From Sphingobium sp. (lineage in GTDB: Bacteria; Pseudomonadota; Alphaproteobacteria; Sphingomonadales; Sphingomonadaceae): a stretch of DNA of 64,000 bases. This document shows positions 1-8,502 of this stretch, one piece after another; position 1 is the stretch's first letter, and the number at the start of each line of letters is the position of its first letter. Below the pieces are notes generated by a model, which was not told the DNA's origin, ran no database searches, and was given only the letters and a program-made list of their open reading frames with translations. The translations under genes were made by a program, and so were the position numbers. The DNA is taken from contig JAHFPV010000003.1 in the NCBI GenBank assembly GCA_023266575.1, positions 1 through 64,000 of the forward strand. The letters run 5' to 3'.

Positions 1-130
1 GTCGCTAGAAAAATCGTCGTCCTCGCCAATCGCCTCGTTGCCGAAAATCGAACTTGGTCCCCAATCCATGCTTGACCAACAAGACAGATGCTCGACTTCG
101 CTCGAAACGAACGGAGGTTGTGGTGAATGA
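1..130. other. Left-edge intergenic sequence, no gene seen
   Basis: No convincing coding frame was found here. Around 90-115 lies a short motif (cttcgctcgaaacgaacgga) that resembles the stretch near 27899-27920 (cttcgctcagggcgaacgga). It is probably a fragment of a dispersed intergenic repeat. The short open frames that cross this stretch have no ribosome binding site or recognisable protein features. Confidence 0.5.
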
Positions 131-171
131 AAAAAAAGGCCGGAGCAGGTTACCCCGCTCCGGCCTTTTTT
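131..171 (-). terminator. Rho-independent terminator of the MFS transporter gene
   Basis: A nine-base-pair GC stem (ggccggagc at 138-146 with gctccggcc at 157-165) encloses a 10-base loop. It is flanked by seven or more A on the left and six T on the right, so it can terminate in both directions. It sits 30 bases past the stop codon of the leftward transporter gene. Confidence 0.85.
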
Positions 172-200
172 CCGAAGTGCGACCCTCGGCTTTATTCCGC

Positions 201-1508
201 TTATTCCGCGACCGGCTGGTCGGGCAGCGCATGGGTCACTTTCGATCCCCATAGCGCGTAGAACAGGATGTAGAGTTCGCACGCTGCGGTCAGAAGGAAC
301 GACCATTGCAGGCCATATTCATCCGCCAGCTTGCCCTGCACCACCACCAGCGCGCCACCGGCGATCGCCATGATCAGCAGGCCGGATCCTTCCTCGGTCA
401 GCGGCCCAAGCCCCTTGATCCCCAGCGTGAAGATGGTGGGGAACATGATCGAGTGGAACAGCCCGACCAGGATCAGCGCCCACATTGCCATCGGCCCGGT
501 GGTGAACACCGTCACCAGCATGACGATGAACGCGCCGATCGAGAAGGCGGCCAGCACATGGCCTGCATCGAATTTCTGCATGATCGCAGAGCCGGCGAAG
601 CGGCCGACCATCATCCCGCCCCACAGGAGGCTGAGATAATTGCCCGCCTGCTCATGGGTCAGATTGGCGATGTCGGGCTGGCTGACGAAATTGACGAACA
701 GGTTGGCGACGCCGATTTCCGCGATCAGATAGATGAAGATCGCCGGGATGCCGAACACCAGATTGCGATGCGCCCAGAGCGAGTGCTTCTTGCGCTCTTC
801 CTTGCTGTGGCGCGATGTGGCGTTGCCCATGGCGGGCAGCGGGAAACGGGCGATGATGACGGCCAGCACCACCAAAATGACGGCAACGATGATATAGGGC
901 AGGATCACCGATTGCGCGTCGGCCAGACGTTCGGCTGGCGTGAGGACGACATCGCCCTGCGCCGTGCCGCCCTTTGATCGGCCCAGGATCAGATAGGCGC
1001 CGAACAAAGGCGCCAGCATCGTGCCCGCCGAATTCATCGCCTGCACCAGATTGAGGCGCGAAGAGGCAGTTTCGGGCTTGCCGACCACCGCGACATAGGG
1101 GTTGGCCGCGACCTGCAACAAAGTGATGCCACTGGCGATGACGAACAGCATGACCAAAGTCACGCCATAGGAGGGGATGGATGCCGCCAGCGTCATGCCC
1201 GCTGCGCCCGCCGCCATGATCAGCAGCCCGGTCACCATCGACTTCTGGTAGCCGACCCGCTCGATCAGCTTGGCCGACGGGATGGAGGCAAAGAAATAGG
1301 CGATGAACCAGACCGATTCTATCAGCGTCGTCTGGGTGTAGCTCAGGTCAAACACGCTGCGCAGATGCGGCAGCAGCGTGTTGTTGATGACCGTGATGAA
1401 GCCCCACATGAAAAACAGGCTGGCCAGCAGGCCAAGCGCCGGGCCGTAGCGCGTGCCGGGATTATGCGTCACCGTCGGCGCGGCGGTCGAGGAAACTGGT
1501 CCTGCCAT
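201..1508 (-). CDS. FucP-type sugar MFS transporter
   Basis: Predicted inner-membrane sugar:proton symporter of the FucP/GluP branch of the major facilitator superfamily, 435 residues with about 12 hydrophobic segments. Family-typical stretches are visible: FFMWGFITVINNTLLPHL in TM1, LQVAANPYVAVVG near residue 130, and a second-half LLWGGMMVGRFAGS. The gene diverges from an exported mutarotase and shares a locus with a lactonase, a fructokinase and a GH68 enzyme. Uptake of a hexose released from sucrose, such as fructose or glucose, is therefore the likely job; the substrate is inferred. The start gives a cytoplasmic N-terminus of about 25 residues before TM1. A strong terminator follows. Confidence 0.85.
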   Translation of the reverse strand: MAGPVSSTAAPTVTHNPGTRYGPALGLLASLFFMWGFITVINNTLLPHLRSVFDLSYTQTTLIESVWFIAYFFASIPSAKLIERVGYQKSMVTGLLIMAAGAAGMTLAASIPSYGVTLVMLFVIASGITLLQVAANPYVAVVGKPETASSRLNLVQAMNSAGTMLAPLFGAYLILGRSKGGTAQGDVVLTPAERLADAQSVILPYIIVAVILVVLAVIIARFPLPAMGNATSRHSKEERKKHSLWAHRNLVFGIPAIFIYLIAEIGVANLFVNFVSQPDIANLTHEQAGNYLSLLWGGMMVGRFAGSAIMQKFDAGHVLAAFSIGAFIVMLVTVFTTGPMAMWALILVGLFHSIMFPTIFTLGIKGLGPLTEEGSGLLIMAIAGGALVVVQGKLADEYGLQWSFLLTAACELYILFYALWGSKVTHALPDQPVAE

Positions 1509-1554
1509 TCATCCGTCTCCGTAAAATTCCAGTGCGGCACAGCCGCTTGAGGGG

Positions 1555-1584
1555 TTGCATCCGCTTATTTTGTCTGAGTATATT
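1555..1584 (+). promoter_or_regulatory. Possible sigma-70-type promoter of the mutarotase gene
   Basis: TTGCAT (1555-1560) and TATATT (1579-1584) are separated by 18 bases, about 45 bases upstream of the mutarotase start. The match is reasonable but was found by eye, and alphaproteobacterial promoters are loosely conserved. Confidence 0.35.
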
Positions 1585-1630
1585 CCCTGAAACGACCCGT
1601 CAATGGGTCACGGTCACCAGAGGAAGCCCC

Positions 1631-2779
1631 ATGCGCAACGTCGCTACGATCAAAACAACGCTGTCATACGCAGTTGCGCTGGCACTGACAAGCGTGTCCG
1701 CCTTCGCTGCCGAAGCCAGCCGCGCGCCCGCCGGCACGCTGGCGGACGGATCAGGGGTGGAGGTGATCAGCCTGACCAACAAGCAGGGCGTATCGGCGAA
1801 AATCCTGACCTATGGCGCGACGCTCCAGTCGCTGTCTGCGCCGGACAAGGATGGCAAGATCGCGGACGTGCTGCTCGGCTATGATGCCCTCAAAGACTAT
1901 GTCGATCATCCCAATTATTTCGGCGTGACCGTGGGCCGCTATGCCAATCGGATCGCGGGCGGTGCCTTCTCGCTCGACGGCAAAACCTATCAATTGCCGC
2001 TCAACGACAAGACCAACACGCTGCACGGCGGCGGCAAGGGGTTTGACAAGCAGGTCTGGAAAGTCGCGTCGGTCAAGAGCGGACCGGTCGCAACGCTGGT
2101 GCTGACGCTGACCAGCGCGGATGGCGATTCGGGTTATCCTGGCAAGCTGGACAGCAGCGTCACCTATACGCTGGACGAAGCGGGTAATCTCGGCATCACA
2201 TTCAACGCGAAAACCGACAAGCCCACGATCGTCAACATGACCAACCACGCGATCTTCAATCTGGCAGGCGAAGGATCGCCCGACGGTGCGCTCGGCCATC
2301 TGCTGACCATTCCTGCCAAGGCCTATACGCCGGTCGATGGCGCGCTGATCCCGACCGGCGAATTGAAGCCGGTCGACGGTGGCGTGTTTGATTTTCGCGC
2401 CCGCCGTCGCGTCGCTGACGGCATTCGCGACGGGCGCGATCCGCAGATCGTTGCCGGGCGCGGCTATGACCATAATTGGGCGCTGGACAAGGGCGTGACA
2501 AAGACGCCGGAATTGGCCGCGCGGCTGGAAGATCCGGCATCGGGCCGGGTGCTGGAGGTGCTGACGACCGAGCCGGGGGTGCAATTTTACGCGGGCAATT
2601 TCCTGGACGGCACGCTGGTCGGCAAGGGCGGGCATCTCTACCGTATGGGCGACGGCATCGCGCTGGAGCCGCAGAAATTCCCCGACGCGCCCAACAAGCC
2701 CCATTTCGTGTCGGCGCGGGTTGATCCGGGCAAGCCCTATCATCATGCGATGGTCTATCGCCTTTCGGTAAAGCGCTGA
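1631..2779 (+). CDS. Exported aldose 1-epimerase (galactose mutarotase)
   Basis: Interconverts alpha and beta anomers of aldoses, probably in the periplasm. It is 382 residues long. The chosen start follows aggaag at 1621-1626 and yields a clean signal peptide (MRNVATIKTTLSYAVALALT, cleavage after SAFA). GalM family signatures are present: NYFGVTVGRYANRIAGG, LHGGGKGFDK, VNMTNHAIFNLAGEG (catalytic His) and the late TTEPGVQFYAGNF (catalytic Glu). An in-frame upstream extension to 1532 exists but would bury the signal peptide. It sits 3 bases upstream of the lactonase, so they are probably one operon that feeds hexose to the transporter and oxidation route. Confidence 0.88.
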   Translation: MRNVATIKTTLSYAVALALTSVSAFAAEASRAPAGTLADGSGVEVISLTNKQGVSAKILTYGATLQSLSAPDKDGKIADVLLGYDALKDYVDHPNYFGVTVGRYANRIAGGAFSLDGKTYQLPLNDKTNTLHGGGKGFDKQVWKVASVKSGPVATLVLTLTSADGDSGYPGKLDSSVTYTLDEAGNLGITFNAKTDKPTIVNMTNHAIFNLAGEGSPDGALGHLLTIPAKAYTPVDGALIPTGELKPVDGGVFDFRARRRVADGIRDGRDPQIVAGRGYDHNWALDKGVTKTPELAARLEDPASGRVLEVLTTEPGVQFYAGNFLDGTLVGKGGHLYRMGDGIALEPQKFPDAPNKPHFVSARVDPGKPYHHAMVYRLSVKR

Positions 2780-2782
2780 CCC

Positions 2783-3637
2783 ATGGCACAATGGCGGATG
2801 ATCGAACGCGATGTGGCCGACACGCTGGGCGAAGGGACGCTTTGGTCGGCGCGCGACAATGCGGTCTATTGGGTCGATATCCTTGCGCCCGCGCTCAACC
2901 GCCTGTCGCTTGACGGCGGCGCGGTCGAACGCTGGGTGATGCCCGAACCGCTGGGCTGGGTGGCCGAGCGCGCGGGCGGCGGCTTTATCGGCGGCTTCAA
3001 GAGCGGTTTTGCCGCGGTCAGCCTGAACCCGTTGACCATCACGCCCATCGGCGACCCGGAACCTGACCTGTCCTATAACCGCATGAATGATGGCAAGGCC
3101 GATGCGAACGGATATATCTGGTGCGGCACGATGGACATGGAGGAAGAGCGCGACAGCGGATCGCTCTATCGCCTCGCCCCCGATTTGCGCTGGCAGCAAA
3201 TGGACAGCGGTTATCGCGTCACCAACGGCCCGGCCTTCTCGCCCTGCGGCAAATGGCTTTACCATAGCGATACGTCGCGTCGGGTCATGTATCGCTTCAC
3301 CCGGACGGCCGACGGGATCGCCGATCGCCAGCCCTTCATCCGTTTCACCGATGCGGACGGTTATCCCGACGGCATGACTGTGGACGCGGACGGGCATATC
3401 TGGGTCGCCCATTGGGGCGGCGGACGAATCAGCCGCTTTACGCCCGACGGCGCACTCGACCGCGCCATCGATCTGCCCGCGCGGCAGGTCACCAACATCA
3501 CCTTCGCCGGACCCGATCTGGACCGCATGTTCGTCAGCTCCGCGGCGATCGGCCTGGACGCGACGCCCTTTGACGGCGGCTTCTTCGAAGTCGATAGCGG
3601 CGTGTGCGGTATGCCGACCAACCTGTTTGCGGGCTGA
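2783..3637 (+). CDS. SMP-30/gluconolactonase/LRE family lactonase
   Basis: A predicted cytoplasmic, metal-dependent sugar lactonase of the SMP-30 (regucalcin) beta-propeller family, 284 residues, full length for the family. Metal-site landmarks are visible: Glu in LGEGTLW (about residue 14), Asn in YNRMNDGKADANGYIWCGTM (about 100-120), and Asp in YPDGMTVDADGHIW (about 193-206). It starts 3 bases after the mutarotase stop, so co-transcription is likely. The natural lactone could be glucono-, arabino- or another aldonolactone; the sequence alone does not decide. A hairpin with a T tract follows downstream. Confidence 0.85.
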   Translation: MAQWRMIERDVADTLGEGTLWSARDNAVYWVDILAPALNRLSLDGGAVERWVMPEPLGWVAERAGGGFIGGFKSGFAAVSLNPLTITPIGDPEPDLSYNRMNDGKADANGYIWCGTMDMEEERDSGSLYRLAPDLRWQQMDSGYRVTNGPAFSPCGKWLYHSDTSRRVMYRFTRTADGIADRQPFIRFTDADGYPDGMTVDADGHIWVAHWGGGRISRFTPDGALDRAIDLPARQVTNITFAGPDLDRMFVSSAAIGLDATPFDGGFFEVDSGVCGMPTNLFAG

Positions 3638-3749
3638 GGCGCGATCGACGCATGACTTGAAAAAAAAGGCGATTGAACTGGGCGCGGGAATCTGCTTAAT
3701 ATGCCTGGACAGCGTTGTCATGCCCTCTCCAATGCACACAACGCTGTAA

Positions 3750-3805
3750 TCCCGGACAGCCATGCGGCGAACTGCACGCGCCAAAGGCTGTCCGGGACGA
3801 TTTTT
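3750..3805 (+). terminator. Probable terminator after the lactonase gene
   Basis: A 12-base-pair inverted repeat (tcccggacagcc at 3750-3761, ggctgtccggga at 3786-3797) with a 24-base loop is followed by TTTTT at 3801. The long loop is less typical, and it lies between convergent genes, so it may serve either strand. Confidence 0.55.
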
Positions 3806-3824
3806 CCCTTCACATATGTCCGGC

Positions 3825-4733
3825 TCACTGTCGGTTTATCAGATCCATCGCCAGCGCGACCGCGCCCAGCGGCCCGGCCTGATCCCCCAGCACCGGCGTC
3901 CGAACGATCGTGGCAATGCTGCCGGCATCGACAAAGGGCAGGTAGCCGCCAAGCTGCGCGACCACCTTTGCCCGCACCCGGTCGAGCAGGTCGGCCCGGC
4001 CCATGCCCACGCCACCACCGATCAGCACTTGCCGTGCCGCCGTCGTCAGCAATATCGTGCCGACCAGTTGGGCGATGTCATGCGCCACATCGTCCCAGCG
4101 CGGATCGTCCGCCGCAATTCTGTCGCCCGGCACACCGAAGCGCGCCGCCAGCGCCGGGCCGCTCACCAGCCCCTCGATACAATCACCATGGAAGGGGCAG
4201 GCACCCGCGAAGCTGTCGCCCGGCGCCCGGCGGATCAGTATATGCCCCAGTTCCGGGTGCATCGCGCCATGCAGCGCTTTGCCATGCAGCGCAAAACCGC
4301 CGCCCAGGCCAGTGCCGATCGTCAAGTAGCATAAGCAATCGGACGGCGCGTCCGCTTCCGCGCCCGCCCCCCAGCGCGCCTCGGCCAGCGCCGCGCCGTT
4401 GACGTCGGTATCGATCGCCGCCGGGCAGGGCAGGGCAGCGATCAGCACGCCGTAAATATTCGCGCCGGTCCAGCCGGGTTTGGGGGTAGGCAACATATGG
4501 CCGAAATCGGCTGCGTTTCGGTCCAGCCGCAGCGGGCCAAACGACCCGATGCCCAGCGCCGCGAACGCCTCTTCCGCCTGCCAGCGGGTCAGCAGTTCCA
4601 CCCCCGCGCCCAGTGTTTCCGCCGGACTGGTGGTGGGGATCGTCACCCGATCGACAATCTCCCGCCCGCGCGCCCGCAGCACCACCATCTTGGTGCCGCC
4701 CAGCTCAACCCCGGCGACCAGCGGGCCGCTCAT
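3825..4733 (-). CDS. ROK-family sugar kinase, probable fructokinase
   Basis: Predicted to phosphorylate fructose to fructose 6-phosphate in the cytoplasm. It is 302 residues, full length for a ROK kinase. Visible motifs are the phosphate-binding VAGVELGGTKM near the N-terminus, IDTDVNGAALAEARWGAG, TIGTGLGGGF, and the zinc motif HPELGHILI followed by CPFHGDCIEG. The start at 4733 is fixed by a TCAT overlap on the plus strand: its ATG overlaps the stop of the upstream GH68 gene, so the two are translationally coupled. That pairing (sucrose cleavage followed by a kinase similar to Zymomonas-type Frk) is the main reason for calling fructokinase rather than glucokinase. Confidence 0.85.
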   Translation of the reverse strand: MSGPLVAGVELGGTKMVVLRARGREIVDRVTIPTTSPAETLGAGVELLTRWQAEEAFAALGIGSFGPLRLDRNAADFGHMLPTPKPGWTGANIYGVLIAALPCPAAIDTDVNGAALAEARWGAGAEADAPSDCLCYLTIGTGLGGGFALHGKALHGAMHPELGHILIRRAPGDSFAGACPFHGDCIEGLVSGPALAARFGVPGDRIAADDPRWDDVAHDIAQLVGTILLTTAARQVLIGGGVGMGRADLLDRVRAKVVAQLGGYLPFVDAGSIATIVRTPVLGDQAGPLGAVALAMDLINRQ

Positions 4734-5815
4734 GCCGCGACCCCTCCGCAATCCCCGTCCAGCCAGAGGCGCAGGAAGGGCGCAAAAGTGCCGCCAAAAC
4801 GGCGCGCCTTACCACCACCCCAATTGTCGATGAAGCTGGTAACGCTCAGGTCCGGCAATACCATCCAGCTATAGCTTTGCGCCGGGGCAGCGGCCGGATT
4901 GGCGAACAGCAGTCCGCTGCCGTTGACCGGTCGCCAGGGACCAGACACCGCCGGGGCTACCATCGCATAAAGACCGGTGGGACCGGTCGGGCCGTCAGAA
5001 TTGAACACATGGCGCTGGGTCGACCAGAAGAGATAATATTTTCCCTGATGAACGACCATATGCGGCCGTTCCAGTTCATTGTTCAGGCCATCAGCCGACA
5101 ACAGCGGCGGCGCGATCACCCAGTCATCCGGGGTCGCCGGATCAGCGCGCGCCATGCCGACCACGCCATTATAGGCGCTGGCCGATCCGGCCTGCGACGC
5201 GGCGAAGAAGAGATAGTGGCGGCCATCGGCGGGATCGCGGAAATAGGCGGGATCGCGGAACGCCTTGATCGTGCCGATGCCACCCCCCTCGCGGGTCGAC
5301 ATATAATGATCCGGGTCGATCGTGACGATCTCTCGCAAATCGTGCCAGTCCGTCAGCCCACCAGCCTCCGTAAGACGGGCGCGGGCGCTGAACATCCGCT
5401 GTTCAAAACTGGGTGCGGCTTCGCCCTTGCGACCCGCTGCGGTGAAATAAAGGATTATGTCGCCGCTGGCCTCATCCCATATCGCCGAACCGGACCATTC
5501 GCGGCTGCCAGGCGAAAACCCATCCGGCATCGCCACGCCGACATGCGACCAGCGCTCGTCCAGAAAATGGAACAGATGGATCCGCGCATGACCATGGCGC
5601 TCGTCCGGGTCGGGGAAATGCGGGGCGGCCAGCGCCATCCACAACTGCGCGCCGTCCGCCAGTGTGATCGGCGTCCCGTCACGCTGTTGCACCGGCCATG
5701 CATCCCAAATGTCGAGATTGTCGGCAACCGGACGGACATGATGCGCGCCGATCATCGGCGCGGTCGACGCGTTGGGCGCGATGGCGGCGACATGCGCTGC
5801 GGTCCAGCTGCTCAT
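4730..5815 (-). CDS. GH68 levansucrase/beta-fructofuranosidase-type enzyme
   Basis: A GH68 enzyme that cleaves sucrose and either hydrolyses it or transfers fructosyl units to make fructan, 361 residues. The five-bladed propeller catalytic triad is readable: nucleophile Asp in NLDIWDAWPVQ (about residue 36), transition-state stabiliser Asp in AFRDPAYF, and acid/base Glu in NNELERPHMV; EWSGSAIWDE is also conserved. No signal peptide is visible. Zymomonas levansucrase also lacks one and is exported unconventionally, so location is open. It is translationally coupled to the downstream ROK kinase. The promoter region carries a perfect LacI-type operator, so sugar-controlled repression is likely. 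Confidence 0.88.
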   Translation of the reverse strand: MSSWTAAHVAAIAPNASTAPMIGAHHVRPVADNLDIWDAWPVQQRDGTPITLADGAQLWMALAAPHFPDPDERHGHARIHLFHFLDERWSHVGVAMPDGFSPGSREWSGSAIWDEASGDIILYFTAAGRKGEAAPSFEQRMFSARARLTEAGGLTDWHDLREIVTIDPDHYMSTREGGGIGTIKAFRDPAYFRDPADGRHYLFFAASQAGSASAYNGVVGMARADPATPDDWVIAPPLLSADGLNNELERPHMVVHQGKYYLFWSTQRHVFNSDGPTGPTGLYAMVAPAVSGPWRPVNGSGLLFANPAAAPAQSYSWMVLPDLSVTSFIDNWGGGKARRFGGTFAPFLRLWLDGDCGGVAA

Positions 5816-5965
5816 TCTCTCAGGCTTCCTCTCAGGGCGAGAAGGAAGGCGCCCTCAAGCGTGCAGTCCTGCCGGCGCCTTCCTCCCCAATTCCAGCCAG
5901 ATGGGCACCTGACCGAAATGCTCTTTTGGACCCAAACCTGTCGGTGGTTTCGGGCCATGGAGGAT

Positions 5966-5994
5966 GCATATAGTGATTAGGCAAACGTTTGCAA
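5966..5994 (-). promoter_or_regulatory. Promoter with LacI/GalR-type operator upstream of the GH68 gene
   Basis: GCAAACGTTTGC at 5981-5992 is a perfect 12-base palindrome with the central CG typical of LacI/GalR-family operators. On the minus strand TTGCAA (5994-5989), a 16-base spacer and TATATG (5972-5967) form a plausible promoter whose -35 and spacer are covered by the palindrome, as expected for repression. It lies about 165 bases upstream of the GH68 start. No LacI-family gene is present in this window. Confidence 0.6.
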
Positions 5995-6014
5995 GAGGAA
6001 AATTGGTGCGTGGT

Positions 6015-6299
6015 TCAGGCACGCCTTCCCGGCATTCGCGTCGGTGGATCGCGACGGGTCCAGCGCGGGGCGACACGCACCGGTTTCCAGAGATCGGGTC
6101 CCAGCAGCAGCAGCGTCATCCCCAGGCTGGCGCTGAGAAAGGCACTGGCGGCGACCGTGAACTGCGCCAATGTGACGCCAACCGACCGGTCGACCAGCTG
6201 GTGCAGCAGCCGCCCCTGCGGGCCAAGGCTGGCGATCAGGCCAAGGCCAAGCAGGCGCAGGCCGATCCGCGCGGCGGGACGGGGATGCCAATGGGACAT
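6015..6299 (-). CDS. Small membrane protein, function unknown
   Basis: 94 residues from an ATG at 6299, with agagg about 13 bases upstream. A longer frame to 6440 has no better start. Two hydrophobic helices are evident (roughly residues 12-30 around GLRLLGLGLIASLG and 38-62 around VTLAQFTVAASAFLSASLGM), followed by a basic tail rich in Arg and Pro. I do not recognise a family. It ends just upstream of the GH68 operator region and points in the same direction, so it may be read through into that operon. Codon usage resembles its neighbours. Confidence 0.5.
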   Translation of the reverse strand: MSHWHPRPAARIGLRLLGLGLIASLGPQGRLLHQLVDRSVGVTLAQFTVAASAFLSASLGMTLLLLGPDLWKPVRVAPRWTRRDPPTRMPGRRA

Positions 6300-6530
6300 G
6301 AAAACCAGCCTCTGCAATGTCGAACAAGGAGGCATCTCATTTACCGATGACCGCATAGCAAAACGAGAGCGGGAACGGGCAGGCCGCGTTGAAATTGCGT
6401 AGGAATTGGTACGTATAGCCATGCTATGGCGCAAAATCATACGCAGATACTATGCCAAAGCGCCGTTCCTGCCGTGGAGATCGAATGTATTTCCATGTCA
6501 TGTCGGCGGTAACGGGTGGAACAAGGACAT

Positions 6531-8450
6531 ATGGCGATGCAATCGCAAGCGGACGGGATATTGGCCGAGGCGGCATCGGCCGAGCATAACGGACCGCAGG
6601 CTGGCCTGCCCACGCTGGCGCTGGGGGCGCTGGGCGTGGTGTTCGGCGATATCGGCACGTCGCCGCTCTATGCGCTCAAGGAAAGTTTTGTCGGCCATCA
6701 TCCGCTCGCCGTCGATCCGCTGCATATTTATGGCGTCTTGTCGCTGATCTTCTGGACCATGATGCTGGTCGTCACGGTCAAATATGTGTTCATCGTCATG
6801 CGTGCCGACAATCATGGCGAGGGTGGCAGCATGGCGTTGCTGGCGCTGATCGGGCGGCGCATGGGGGAGACGCGCTGGACGCCGGCGATCGCGATGCTGG
6901 GCGTGCTGGCGACCGCGCTCTTCTATGGCGACGCGATCATCACCCCCGCCATTTCGGTGCTGTCGGCGGTGGAAGGGTTGACCGTGGTGCAGGCCAGCCT
7001 GACGCCGCTGGTGCTGCCCATCGCCATCCTGATCCTGATCGGCCTGTTCCTGATCCAGCGCCACGGCACCGCGAAGGTCGGCGCGCTGTTTGGGCCCGTG
7101 ATGGTCGTCTATTTTCTGGTGCTGGCGGTGCTGGGCATCACCAATTTGTGGCGGCACCCGGAGATTATCGGGATCGTCAATCCGCTCTATGCCGTGCATT
7201 TTTTTACGCTCGATCCAAAGCTGGCTTTCCTGGCGCTCGGATCGGTAGTGCTGGCGGTGACCGGGGCCGAAGCGCTCTATGCCGATATGGGCCATTTCGG
7301 GCGCAAGGCGATCAGCCTGGCCTGGCTCTATGCTGCCCTCCCGTGCCTGCTGCTCAACTATATGGGGCAGGGGGCGCTGATGCTGGACGATCCGGCGACG
7401 GCGGCCAACCCCTTCTTCCTGATGGCGCCGGACTGGGCGCGGTTGCCGCTGGTGATCCTGGCTACGCTGGCGACGATCATCGCCAGCCAGGCGGTGATTT
7501 CCGGGGCATTTTCTGTGACGCAACAGGCGGTGCAGCTGGGTTTCCTGCCGCGTCTGCGTATCCTGCACACCAGCGCCAGCGCGGCGGGGCAAATCTACCT
7601 GCCGCTGGTCAACATTGTACTGCTGATCCTGGTCATCCTGCTGGTGCTGGGCTTTGGCAGCTCGACTAATCTGGCCGCCGCCTATGGTATCGCGGTGACC
7701 GGCACGATGGTCATCACCACCGCCATGATGGGGGTGCTGACGTTCGCAGTATGGCGTTGGCATCCCTTGCTCGCGGGCGGCCTCACCGGCCTGTTCCTGG
7801 TCATTGATGGCCTGTATTTCGCCTCCAACGCGACCAAGATTCCCGATGGCGGCTGGTTCCCGCTGCTGGTGGCGGCGGTGGCTTTCGTCATCCTGACCAC
7901 CTGGGCCACCGGGCGGCGGATCATGCGGGAACGGCTGCGCGACGGAGCGATGGAGCTGGATCTTTTCATCCGGTCGACGCGCAGTTCGCTGCCGCGGGTG
8001 CCGGGCACTGCGATCTTCCTGACATCCACGCCCGAAGGCGTGCCGCCGGCCCTGCTCCACAATGTGAAGCACAACCGCATCCTGCATGAACGCAACATCA
8101 TCCTGACAGTACGCACGCTTGGCGTGCCGCATCTGCCGCTCGATGGCCGGGTTCAGGTGGTGGATCATGGCGATGGCTTTTACCGCCTGATCCTGCGCCA
8201 TGGTTTCATGGAGGAGGTGGATATTCCCGCCTCGCTCAAGGCGGTCGGCGACTGTGGCGGGCCGATCCGGGTGGCGGACAGCAGCTATTTCCTCAGCCGC
8301 CAGACGCTGATCGCGTCGCAACGGCCCGGTATGGCGATCTGGCGGGAAAAACTGTTCGCCTGGATGATCCGCAATGCGGAAAGCCCGATGGATTTCTTCA
8401 AGCTGCCCACCAACCGCATCGTCGAACTGGGTTCGCAGGTGGAGATTTGA
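6531..8450 (+). CDS. kup: Kup/Trk-D low-affinity potassium uptake protein
   Basis: Inner-membrane K+/H+ symporter of the KUP/HAK/KT family, 639 residues. The signature [19 protein letters not shown] lies at about residues 36-54, followed by about 12 hydrophobic segments and a C-terminal cytoplasmic domain from about residue 455 ([16 protein letters not shown]). I chose ATG 6531 because aagga lies 4-8 bases before it; a GTG at 6516 in frame has nothing comparable. The gene stands alone on the plus strand. A small palindrome (ATAGC-CAT-GCTAT, 6415-6427) lies upstream and may be regulatory. Confidence 0.93.
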   Translation: MAMQSQADGILAEAASAEHNGPQAGLPTLALGALGVVFGDIGTSPLYALKESFVGHHPLAVDPLHIYGVLSLIFWTMMLVVTVKYVFIVMRADNHGEGGSMALLALIGRRMGETRWTPAIAMLGVLATALFYGDAIITPAISVLSAVEGLTVVQASLTPLVLPIAILILIGLFLIQRHGTAKVGALFGPVMVVYFLVLAVLGITNLWRHPEIIGIVNPLYAVHFFTLDPKLAFLALGSVVLAVTGAEALYADMGHFGRKAISLAWLYAALPCLLLNYMGQGALMLDDPATAANPFFLMAPDWARLPLVILATLATIIASQAVISGAFSVTQQAVQLGFLPRLRILHTSASAAGQIYLPLVNIVLLILVILLVLGFGSSTNLAAAYGIAVTGTMVITTAMMGVLTFAVWRWHPLLAGGLTGLFLVIDGLYFASNATKIPDGGWFPLLVAAVAFVILTTWATGRRIMRERLRDGAMELDLFIRSTRSSLPRVPGTAIFLTSTPEGVPPALLHNVKHNRILHERNIILTVRTLGVPHLPLDGRVQVVDHGDGFYRLILRHGFMEEVDIPASLKAVGDCGGPIRVADSSYFLSRQTLIASQRPGMAIWREKLFAWMIRNAESPMDFFKLPTNRIVELGSQVEI

Positions 8451-8502
8451 GATAGGGGCGCAACCCCCTTCCCTGCGCGCGGCTTCCTGCTAAAGCGCGC
8501 CC

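Noticed and set aside
1751-3784. 677-codon open frame on the minus strand
   Set aside because: It lies opposite the mutarotase and lactonase genes, has high Arg/Ala/Gln content and no motif or ribosome binding site. It is a shadow of GC-rich codon bias. Similar long shadows at 6498-8321, 8398-9957, 12251-13543 and 53815-55422 were dropped for the same reason.
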